Source of the DNA: an uncultured Eubacteriales bacterium
Lineage (GTDB): Bacteria; Bacillota; Clostridia; Oscillospirales; Acutalibacteraceae
Direction: 5' to 3'
DNA: 8,463 nt
NCBI GenBank assembly: GCA_900319615.1
Contig: ONPE01000082.1
Location: 1-8,463, forward strand
This document shows positions 1-6,097 of the stretch, piece by piece. Each line of letters opens with the position of its first letter. Position 1 is the first letter of the stretch. The notes below the pieces were generated by a model, which did no database searches, was not told where the DNA came from, and was given only the letters and a program-made list of their open reading frames with translations. Position numbers and translations under genes: made by a program.

Positions 1-1530
1 ATCGAACAGTGGATGACGCAGCACCGGATCAGCGAGAAAAGCATCTATGAGACCAAGCTGCTATTTGAAGCGCTGTTCAGGGATATGATCGAGCAGGGCG
101 TCAAGCCCGATACCATCCTTACCATAAAGCCTCAGAGAGCGTTCGGTGAATACGATATCAAGCTCGGCTTTGAGGGCGAGTCATATATCCCCAGCCTCAA
201 AAAGGATCAGGCTGATCCTTCTCCCGAGATGATGATCGTTAAGGCGTACAGCGACAAGGTAGGCTACCGATACCGCCTTGGCTATAACCGCGTCAGCATC
301 GTCGTCAAAAGGAACTACAGCAGCTCTCTCCTATCCTGCCTTATAGCTCTCGTAGTTGCGATATTGATCAGCATACCGATGAACGCGCTTTTGAGCTCGG
401 GCGATCTGGCTGAGATCGACACGACGTATATCAGGCCGCTGATAAAGCAGTTCGCAAACGCTATGCTCATGATAGGCGCCCCGGTCACGTTCTTCTCTCT
501 TATCAAGAATCTGACGGATATATATATCCTCTCGGAGAAGAGCTCCTCTGCAAGAAAGCTGCAGGTGAAAACCATCGTCACCTCTATGATCGCTGTTTTA
601 CTGGCGCTGATCACCGGCATTGTGATCTCGATCGCGATGAGCTCGCATTACGGTCTTCTCGGAGGTCAAGGGACGTTTGAGAACGGGATGACCGCGAGGG
701 AGTTCATCTCTTCTCTGGTGCCGAGCAGCATCTTTGAGCCGTTCGAGACCTATATGCCGTTCCCTATCATCATTGTCGCGCTGCTCCTGACATACGCGCT
801 TTGCTCTATCGGAGAATACTTTGACTCGGTACACAGGTTCATCAATATATGTCTTGAGATATTCTCCAAGATGGTGACCGTTGTGATGTTCACCCTGCCG
901 TTCTTCTGCTTTTTGGCGGTACTCTCTCTGCTTATCACAGACGGCACATCCAGGATACTCATACTGATAGAATATGTTGCGGTCGTTTTCCTCAGCATCA
1001 CTGCCATCATCCTGTTCTATCTGGTGCGGCTGCTGATCGGCAAGGTGAATATCCCGACTTTCGTAAGGCATCTGCCCACCCTGATGTGGGAGAACTTCAA
1101 GATCAACTCCGCTATCGACGCGGTGCCCTTCAACATCAGGTACTGCTCGATAAAATACGGCTACAGCCGAAAAAGACTGGGCGAAAAGCTGCCGATCCTC
1201 GCGCAGACCAATCAGGACGGCAACTGTTTTCTGATAATGCTGATCGCCATGATCTTCATCTTCATGCTGGGCATAGACGTATCTTGGATGCAGATCTTCG
1301 GCATCGGTTTTCTGGTGCTGTTCCTCTCTGTCGGCGCGCCTAATCAGCCCGGCTCCATCGTGATCGGTATGCTGATCATCACCTTCTATCTGAAGGCGGA
1401 CGAGCTGATCTCGATAGCGATATTTGCGGAGGTATTCTTCGGCTCGATACAGAACATCATCAACGTGCTCGGCGACATCGTCACCGTAGCCATAGACGAG
1501 CAAAAGCACATGAAAAAGGCGGCTGCATAA
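1..1530 (+). CDS. Sodium:dicarboxylate/amino-acid symporter (DAACS) family protein with N-terminal ATPase-like domain, 5' partial
   Basis: The reading frame is open to the window edge (codons for IEQW precede the first Met at 13), so the N-terminus is cut. Numbering from Met13, residues 1-98 resemble a degenerate GHKL ATPase-like domain: LLFEALFRDMIEQG sits where the N-box would be, but the Asn and the D-x-G box are missing. About residue 104 onward is a DAACS membrane domain with segments near 106-128, 140-165, 186-208, 249-268, 286-342 and 404-480. Recognisable DAACS landmarks are VPFNIRYCSIKYG (after hairpin 1, although the usual serine-rich motif reads NSAID), NQDGN (residues 400-404, canonical NMDGT), GAPNQPGS (hairpin 2) and NVLGD (484-488). 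It should be an inner-membrane, cation-coupled carrier. By alignment to GltPh, sodium ligands N310, D312, N401 and D405 are kept, but D394 and R397 are Gly and Gln, so an acidic amino-acid substrate is doubtful. Family assignment is strong; the substrate is unknown. Confidence 0.88.
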   Translation: MEQWMTQHRISEKSIYETKLLFEALFRDMIEQGVKPDTILTIKPQRAFGEYDIKLGFEGESYIPSLKKDQADPSPEMMIVKAYSDKVGYRYRLGYNRVSIVVKRNYSSSLLSCLIALVVAILISIPMNALLSSGDLAEIDTTYIRPLIKQFANAMLMIGAPVTFFSLIKNLTDIYILSEKSSSARKLQVKTIVTSMIAVLLALITGIVISIAMSSHYGLLGGQGTFENGMTAREFISSLVPSSIFEPFETYMPFPIIIVALLLTYALCSIGEYFDSVHRFINICLEIFSKMVTVVMFTLPFFCFLAVLSLLITDGTSRILILIEYVAVVFLSITAIILFYLVRLLIGKVNIPTFVRHLPTLMWENFKINSAIDAVPFNIRYCSIKYGYSRKRLGEKLPILAQTNQDGNCFLIMLIAMIFIFMLGIDVSWMQIFGIGFLVLFLSVGAPNQPGSIVIGMLIITFYLKADELISIAIFAEVFFGSIQNIINVLGDIVTVAIDEQKHMKKAAA

Positions 1531-1603
1531 AGAATATTTGTTTTGCGTCCGGCAACAGCAAGGAGTTTGCATCGCCCGAAATAACAATAAGATTTACAGA
1601 TTG

Positions 1604-1634
1604 AGGGGGCTCCGTTACGGAACCCCCTGTTTTA
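1604..1634 (+). terminator. Probable terminator of the symporter gene
   Basis: AGGGGGCTCCG pairs with CGGAACCCCCT around a 3-nt loop (11 positions with one C-A mismatch), followed by TGTTTTATG. It lies about 70 nt after the symporter stop. On the minus strand the mismatch becomes a G-U pair, so it could act in both directions. Confidence 0.6.
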
Positions 1635-1660
1635 TGATAACTGTTCTGCGTTATTACGAT

Positions 1661-1724
1661 CATAAAATTGAACCCCGGAGAACGATCTACATTCTCCGAG
1701 GCTCTTTTCATTTATTATTAGTTC
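1661..1724 (-). repeat. Dispersed 64-nt hairpin repeat, copy 1 (terminator-like)
   Basis: A 13-position stem (1670-1682 with 1692-1704) encloses a 9-nt loop, in a 64-nt segment that recurs at 6019-6082. Read on the minus strand, all 13 positions pair, with two G-U wobbles; on the plus strand the same positions are A-C mismatches. The minus-strand RNA is therefore the better hairpin, although the plus strand has the better T-run afterwards (CTCTTTTCATTTATT). It probably acts as a bidirectional or minus-strand terminator after the fragment at 1762-1900. Confidence 0.6.
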
Positions 1725-1761
1725 TTGTTAATCCAGAACGTCAATGTTCCCTATCCGGATG

Positions 1762-1900
1762 TCAGCTGCCGGTTCTGATATCGGTCTCTTCCTGACCGGG
1801 GGTCGGATGATCGAAGAAGGATTTTGCCGCTTCGTGATAGCGATAGAGCGCCGTCACGGTGTCGGTGATCGGCTGAGCGCCGTTGTCGTTGAGCAGAAAT
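1762..1900 (-). pseudogene. Possible 3' fragment of an unidentified minus-strand gene
   Basis: One minus-strand frame reads from about LFLLNDNGAQPITDTV through a segment ending in ETDIRTGS and a TGA stop at 1762-1764. It has protein-like composition and a terminator-like hairpin 58 nt past its stop. It has no start codon or ribosome binding site of its own, because the terminator of the dockerin gene lies immediately upstream. An overlapping frame ends in IRIGNIDVLD and TAA, so a frameshifted C-terminus is possible. I do not recognise the family. It may be a decayed C-terminal scrap or chance coding potential. Confidence 0.25.
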
Positions 1901-1904
1901 AACC

Positions 1905-1920
1905 CCCGGTTCAACCGGAG
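1905..1920. other. Short perfect inverted repeat CCGGTT-C-AACCGG
   Basis: Positions 1906-1918 form a 6-bp perfect inverted repeat about a single central base, flanked by a run of six A on the plus strand. It lies between the dockerin gene terminator and the fragment at 1762-1900. It could be a secondary part of that terminator or a protein binding site; no function can be assigned. Confidence 0.3.
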
Positions 1921-1930
1921 AAAAAAGCTG

Positions 1931-1957
1931 TGCAAAAACCTCCAAGTATAGAGGTTT
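1931..1957 (-). terminator. Terminator of the dockerin protein gene
   Basis: On the minus strand AAACCTC and GAGGTTT form a perfect 7-bp stem around an 8-nt loop, running into a T-run (GAGGTTTTTGC), with another run of six T shortly after. The left arm overlaps the TAA stop of the gene. Compact overlap of stop and terminator supports this as the real 3' end. Confidence 0.7.
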
Positions 1958-4900
1958 ACACGGTCACCCATTCATCTACCGGATACGGTACATCAAATGA
2001 CGCCGAATAACGCTGGATATAGGTCGCGTCGATCACGCTCAGCTCGCCGTCGCCGTCGACATCTCCGTTCATCAGCGTTTTTTCAGGGTACGGAACCGTC
2101 ATATCCGATATGTACCGCTGGATGACAGTCGCGTCTATCACATCGACCTCGCCGTTGCCGTCAGCGTCGCCGAGCAGTACCTTCGCTTCTGCGACCGTGA
2201 CCTGATAGGTCAGCTCTCCCTCATAAGGATAAGGGCAGTCTACCGTGAGCGTCAGCGTGCCGGGGGCAGAGCTGTCAAAGCCGCTGACCATCTCCGGGGT
2301 GACGGGATAATCTTCCTTTGTGCCGTCCGTCCAGTAGATCCGGATGTACAGATCCTCGGTGTTCAGCTCTTCGCCTGTGCTGTAGACGGTCTGTATATCT
2401 TCTTCATACAGCGCGTCGAGCAGAGACGCCGCAGCTATCCCGTAGGTATTGATCGTGGTGCTGACCAAAACCTCGCCGTATATACCCTCGCCGGGGTACT
2501 CGAACCAGACATAGCGGCCGGTCGCGGTCACAGCCGGGATATCGAGGCGGTAGCTGCCGTTGTTCACGGGGACGCTGTAGCTTACCGCATCCTCGGCTTC
2601 GGGCGTACTGCCGCTGAAGGTGATCGTCAGCTCGCCGCCGACGTCGATGATCTCGTCATCATATCTGAGGTCGCCGCTGATCGACAGAGGCTTGCCGAGA
2701 TATGCCTTTTCGGCGGAAAAGTCGATCGACAGCTCGGGGGTCTTTTTGAGCGCGTATTTCGCGTAAACATAGACATGATCGTCGGGCATGACGAAGGTGT
2801 TGTCGTCGCCGATCTCAACGTTATCGCCCGCTGCCGTCCAACCGGAGTGGTACATATAGCTGTTTGGGGCTTCACCAGCGGTCAGGGTGACGGTATCGCC
2901 GGGGTACGCTGTCTCCGAGTCCGCGGTACCGCCGCTGACATAGATGTAATAGAAGGGCTTTTCGTGAGCTATCCAGAGGGGCGAGTAGGTCTTGACACGG
3001 CCGTTGACCGTGCCCTCGTCCCACTTGTCAAAGGTGTAGGTATGGGTGCGGTCGTCCGCCTTTTGGGGAGTGATATGCGCGGCGGGTTCGGCTTCGTCCT
3101 TGTAGTGATCCGCGCGTGCCAGCTCTTCCCCATCGGCGCCGAGCCATACTACAGTCCTGACAGCGCCCTGATGCGCCATATCGAGGACGGCTTCTTTGTG
3201 GATATCATAGTCTGCGAGGGTCATATCATCCCTCAGGAGAGTATCGTTATATACGAGGTACTGCTCGCCTGTCGGCGTGCCGTCAGCGTCACAGAGCTTC
3301 TGCTTGACGGCTGCGACGGTATCGGTCGACTCGACCTCGATCGTGACGGGCTGTCCGATGAGGTTGTTCACGTGTATCAGATAGGTGGACTGTTCCTTTT
3401 CGTGGGTCGTGAACAGCGGACGGAAGATGAGGAGTTCGCCCTCCGAGGTACCGTCGTCCCACTTGTCAAAGGTGTAGGTGTTGTAGTAGTCGGCGGCTTT
3501 GACGGGTATCTTATCCGTCGGGGTGATCGCGTCGTCGCCTATACAGAGGCGGCTGTCCAGCACCGAGCCGTCGCCGTCCAGCCAGACCGCGGTATACATA
3601 TCTTCATAAACGGCGGTGACGGTCTCGTTCGTTTTTTTCAGGAAGATCCAGTCGCCGGGGGCATACAGATCCCCCCTGTACTCCCACGCCTTGAAGACCT
3701 TTCCCGCGGGAGGGGCGAAGGTGCAGCCGGCGAGCTTGACACCGTCGGTGTTGTCGACGGGATGATGATAGTACACGCTGCTGTCGTAGTTGGGATCAGC
3801 CTGATCATAGGGCTGCGGCAGATTGGCGGAGCCCTCGCCGGGATCGTAGGTCAGCGTTCCGTGGAAGTCGCCGTTGACGACGATGACCTTCATCGACGAT
3901 GAAGCACCGTCGGGAGTGATCGCGGTCACCGTGACGACGCCGGATCTCTTCATCACATGGAACTTTTGGTCGGCGTTCTGATCGCCGGGGTCATAATAGC
4001 CGTCTTCGTTGCCGTAAACGATCTGCCAGTCTTTGGGTCTGCTGAATTGCAGGATGCTGTTATCCGAGCTGGTCAGCTTTGCGGTTTGATTCTCGGCGTT
4101 TTCGGGATAATAGCTTACGCTCGGCAGCCAGCTTCTGTAATAATAACTGTCCCTGTAGTAGGAGAGTACCTTTTCCTCCGCGCCGTCTTCGAGTATCACG
4201 CGCTCGACGGGGATATAGCGCTTTGTGCGCGAGACGAGCAGGGTATATTCGATACTCAGGTGTTCGCCGCTGTTGGGATCGTCCACCTCGCAAAGGATGG
4301 TCATTTCGGAGACGCCCTCGGCAAGCGGTACCTTGCGCGAGAAGTAGTTGAACGCGGTCTCGGTATATCCGGTCTCGGCACAGGATAAGGTGATGGTGTT
4401 GCTGTCGCTGATAATGTGGAGCTCGAGGAGCTCGGTGTCGTCATAGACCTCGACGGAATAAGTGAGGGTATCCGCGTCGTAATCCGCGCGGCGGCTCTCT
4501 CTCGCCCTGTCCTCATAAGCGTAGATCATCGGATCGCCCAGCTTGACCTCCGGGAAGATATAGCTCGCGATTATCTCAACGTCGGCGTCGGGCATCGGGA
4601 ATTCGATCCGTACGACGCCCCCGTCGACGGTCGAGGTAAAGTCGATCTCTTCACCGGTGCTTTTGTTGATGCAGAGAATGTTCCTGACGCTGTTTCTTCT
4701 GTAAGGGATGACATAGCCGCTGACGGTCTCTCCGGGAGAGGCGACATAGGTGTTCATATCTATCTGACCGCCGAGCTTGCCTTCGCACGAGGCAGTGATA
4801 GTATGCGCGTCACCGCTGAGCCCGAAATGCGCGTATACGGTGAGATCGGCGCCGGGCATGGTGAAGGTGTATTCGGTCTGACCTTCGGAGATATTGATAT

Positions 4901-5717
4901 CGGTTCTCGCGCCGGTATCCCTATCGACATAATACAGCGCGTTGAGGACGTAGCCGGGGTCGGGTTTTGCGGTCACGGTGACGCTGCTGCCGACCTGAGC
5001 GAACCCATCGGGAGCGGTCAGCTTTCCGTTACCGGTCGCCGAGCGATCCAGCCTGCGCCAGCCCGAGGGAGGAGCAAAGTTGCCGGTTACCCTGACGTTC
5101 TCGTCGGGCATCGTGAAGGTGTAGATGACGAACTCGGGAGTGGTACCGTACCTCGACACTTCGATCTCCACACCGGACTCGGTGAAGCAGGTCACCCCTT
5201 TGACGGCGTTGTCTCTGCCCGCAACGTAATTATACAGCGGACAGGCACAGACGTAGACCGCGGCGGTAGGGATCGCGGTTCTGGTGCCGTCATCGGTACG
5301 CAGAAAGCCGAGGTCGTCGTTTTCGCAGTACAGCTCGATCTGCTTTTCCTCTTTAACGGGACGTAATCTGACGTCTACGGAAACGGTCGATTGCGGCATG
5401 ATGAAACGGTAAACATATAAAAAGGTGCCGTCATTGAAGGATCTGGTACCGCGTAAGTGGGCGTTGATAGCGCTGCCGGTATCATCGTCTGTGACGGTGA
5501 TCGTGTCGATCAGGCAGGCGTCCTTCGGATAGATATTGATATAGGCGTACTGTCCGGCTTCAAGCTCGTTCTGTTCCATCCTCGCGTAGCCGTATTCGCC
5601 GTTATAGGTGATCGTCACCGCATAGCGTGTCGCTGCGGACGCGCCGATCGGGAACGCACCCAGCAGAACGCACACGGCGATCATGACAGCGATGACTTTT
5701 ACAGCAGTCTTTTTCAT
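1956..5717 (-). CDS. Secreted multidomain dockerin protein with InlB-type repeats, Ig-like domains and an internal ubiquitin-like domain
   Basis: The 1253-residue product starts at ATG 5717, because AGGAGG lies 7 nt upstream, a sigma-A promoter lies at 5769-5798, and the start gives a classic signal peptide (MKKTAVKVIA..., cleavage likely after ASA at residue 28); the frame upstream of this ATG is non-coding leader. Domains in order: divergent InlB-B/'bacterial repeat' modules marked by F-x-MP...V-x-V motifs at about 105, 201, 285, 373 and 975; a cadherin-like beta-sandwich (about 410-498); a group 2-like bacterial Ig domain (about 502-616); an InlB-like segment (617-705); paired modules 708-774 and 854-920 ending YTFDKWD...HEK; a ubiquitin-like domain (779-849); a group 3-like Ig domain (about 1106-1176); and a type I dockerin (about 1180-1250). 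No catalytic domain is visible. It is probably an adhesion or structural subunit held on the cell surface or in a cellulosome-like complex by a cohesin partner. Domain names come from motif recognition, not a database search. Confidence 0.9.
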   Translation of the reverse strand: MKKTAVKVIAVMIAVCVLLGAFPIGASAATRYAVTITYNGEYGYARMEQNELEAGQYAYINIYPKDACLIDTITVTDDDTGSAINAHLRGTRSFNDGTFLYVYRFIMPQSTVSVDVRLRPVKEEKQIELYCENDDLGFLRTDDGTRTAIPTAAVYVCACPLYNYVAGRDNAVKGVTCFTESGVEIEVSRYGTTPEFVIYTFTMPDENVRVTGNFAPPSGWRRLDRSATGNGKLTAPDGFAQVGSSVTVTAKPDPGYVLNALYYVDRDTGARTDINISEGQTEYTFTMPGADLTVYAHFGLSGDAHTITASCEGKLGGQIDMNTYVASPGETVSGYVIPYRRNSVRNILCINKSTGEEIDFTSTVDGGVVRIEFPMPDADVEIIASYIFPEVKLGDPMIYAYEDRARESRRADYDADTLTYSVEVYDDTELLELHIISDSNTITLSCAETGYTETAFNYFSRKVPLAEGVSEMTILCEVDDPNSGEHLSIEYTLLVSRTKRYIPVERVILEDGAEEKVLSYYRDSYYYRSWLPSVSYYPENAENQTAKLTSSDNSILQFSRPKDWQIVYGNEDGYYDPGDQNADQKFHVMKRSGVVTVTAITPDGASSSMKVIVVNGDFHGTLTYDPGEGSANLPQPYDQADPNYDSSVYYHHPVDNTDGVKLAGCTFAPPAGKVFKAWEYRGDLYAPGDWIFLKKTNETVTAVYEDMYTAVWLDGDGSVLDSRLCIGDDAITPTDKIPVKAADYYNTYTFDKWDDGTSEGELLIFRPLFTTHEKEQSTYLIHVNNLIGQPVTIEVESTDTVAAVKQKLCDADGTPTGEQYLVYNDTLLRDDMTLADYDIHKEAVLDMAHQGAVRTVVWLGADGEELARADHYKDEAEPAAHITPQKADDRTHTYTFDKWDEGTVNGRVKTYSPLWIAHEKPFYYIYVSGGTADSETAYPGDTVTLTAGEAPNSYMYHSGWTAAGDNVEIGDDNTFVMPDDHVYVYAKYALKKTPELSIDFSAEKAYLGKPLSISGDLRYDDEIIDVGGELTITFSGSTPEAEDAVSYSVPVNNGSYRLDIPAVTATGRYVWFEYPGEGIYGEVLVSTTINTYGIAAASLLDALYEEDIQTVYSTGEELNTEDLYIRIYWTDGTKEDYPVTPEMVSGFDSSAPGTLTLTVDCPYPYEGELTYQVTVAEAKVLLGDADGNGEVDVIDATVIQRYISDMTVPYPEKTLMNGDVDGDGELSVIDATYIQRYSASFDVPYPVDEWVTV
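1968..2180 (-). other. Type I dockerin domain of the secreted protein
   Basis: Residues 1180-1250 hold two EF-hand-like calcium loops, DADGNGEVDVID (1184-1195) and DVDGDGELSVID (1219-1230), each followed by the same helix motif AT-x-IQRY. Calcium ligand positions 1, 3, 5, 9 and 12 are filled in both (Ser at position 9 of the second). In known systems such a duplicated module binds a cohesin on a scaffoldin or anchoring protein. Confidence 0.92.
2958..3158 (-). repeat. Module copy 2 (residues 854-920), flanking the ubiquitin-like domain
   Basis: This segment runs from VVWLGADGEEL through THTYTFDKWDEGT to WIAHEK and is clearly homologous to residues 708-774. The two share a 26-nt identical stretch (3016-3041 and 3454-3479) that encodes most of the YTFDKWD motif, pointing to recent duplication or gene conversion. 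It is probably a divergent InlB-B/MucBP-like extracellular module. Confidence 0.7.
3171..3383 (-). other. Ubiquitin-like domain inside the dockerin protein
   Basis: Residues 779-849 align without a gap to positions 1-71 of eukaryotic ubiquitin, with 28 of 71 identical by my count. Matching stretches include TIEVE (ubiquitin TLEVE), DTVAAVKQK (DTIENVKAK), D...G-x-P (positions 32-37) and TLADYDIHKE (TLSDYNIQKE). L8 of the hydrophobic patch is kept, I44 is Val and V70 is Ala. Lysines equivalent to K27, K29 and K63 remain (805, 807, 841), while K6, K11, K33 and K48 are lost. The RLRGG tail is replaced by QGAVR and the chain continues 400 residues further, so processing or conjugation like ubiquitin is not expected. 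It is best read as a beta-grasp domain in an extracellular protein. Confidence 0.88.
3396..3596 (-). repeat. Module copy 1 (residues 708-774), flanking the ubiquitin-like domain
   Basis: This segment runs from YTAVWLDGDGSVLD through NTYTFDKWDDGT to LFTTHEK. It matches module copy 2 at 2958-3158 in order and spacing and carries the identical 26-nt stretch at 3454-3479. Together the two modules bracket the ubiquitin-like domain with linkers of about four residues. Confidence 0.7.
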
Positions 5718-5723
5718 AACTTT

Positions 5724-5729
5724 TCCTCC
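5724..5729 (-). promoter_or_regulatory. Ribosome binding site AGGAGG that sets the dockerin gene start
   Basis: The minus strand reads AGGAGG, 7 nt before ATG 5717. It decides the start against the longer open frame reaching 5954, which would run through the promoter. Confidence 0.85.
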
Positions 5730-5768
5730 TTTTGTCGCGGGTACCAACGGTGTTTTGATTACGATATC

Positions 5769-5798
5769 ATTATACAATACGGTATTTTCATCAGTCAA
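5769..5798 (-). promoter_or_regulatory. Sigma-A type promoter of the dockerin gene
   Basis: On the minus strand TTGACT (5793-5798) and TATAAT (5769-5774) are separated by 18 bp, a near-consensus housekeeping promoter. Transcription would begin near 5762, giving a 5' leader of about 45 nt before ATG 5717. No obvious operator or riboswitch lies in the leader. Confidence 0.8.
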
Positions 5799-5870
5799 TA
5801 GGATTTCAAAAACAACTTGTAAATAAGCGAATATCACTTGAAACATTTGCTTGACAGGGATATATTGCGG

Positions 5871-6005
5871 ATGAACTCTCATAAAGATGAGACGCCTGTG
5901 ACCCGGCGACATATCGCCGAGCTCTGCCGGGCTGATATCGAAATACTGCGGCAACGTCTATCTGCCCTACCCCGAAGCGCCGGACGACGATCACCGGAAT
6001 AAATC
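5871..6005 (+). pseudogene. Possible plus-strand gene scrap, unidentified
   Basis: Two plus-strand frames look partly protein-like here. One starts at ATG 5871 (AGGGA 10 nt upstream) and ends at TAA near 6002, giving an Arg-rich 43-residue peptide. The other has the high third-position GC typical of this genome and reads GNVYLPYPEAPDDDHRN near 5950-6003, but lacks a start and has a TGA upstream. Neither is recognised. It may be a frameshifted C-terminal remnant or non-coding sequence upstream of the dockerin promoter. Confidence 0.2.
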
Positions 6006-6018
6006 AAATATTTCCTGC

Positions 6019-6082
6019 CATAAAACAATGAACCCCGGAAAACGATCCGCATTCTCCGAGGCTCTTTTTTGTTTATAAGTTC
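6019..6082 (-). repeat. Dispersed 64-nt hairpin repeat, copy 2 (terminator-like)
   Basis: The stem 6030-6042 with 6052-6064 and its 9-nt loop match copy 1 at 1661-1724, including outer sequence from CATAAAA to AGTTC. The one stem substitution relative to copy 1 (6040, G to A on the plus strand) keeps a G-U pair on the minus-strand RNA but breaks pairing on the plus strand. A strong T-run (CTCTTTTTTG) follows on the plus strand. It lies just after the 3' end of the minus-strand remnant at 6098-7145. Confidence 0.65.
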
Positions 6083-6097
6083 ATATTGAATCGGGAC

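Noticed and set aside
598..1587. Long minus-strand open frame (329 codons) opposite the symporter
   Set aside because: The composition (His, Asp, Gln, Arg rich) is typical of a shadow, and the plus-strand DAACS motifs are unambiguous.
3171..3383. A ubiquitin conjugation system
   Set aside because: No E1, E2, E3, deubiquitinase or JAB-type gene is in the window, the diglycine is missing, and the domain is internal to a secreted protein.
2775..3902. Long plus-strand open frame (375 codons)
   Set aside because: It lies wholly antisense to the dockerin gene, has no ribosome binding site, and encodes no recognisable domain; it follows from the GC-rich third positions of the real gene.
4416..5366. 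Long plus-strand open frame (316 codons)
   Set aside because: Also antisense to the dockerin gene; the Asp/Gly/Val-rich composition is that of a shadow frame.
5718..5954. 79-codon N-terminal extension of the dockerin gene
   Set aside because: It would translate the sigma-A promoter and the ribosome binding site, and would bury the signal peptide; start 5717 is far better supported.
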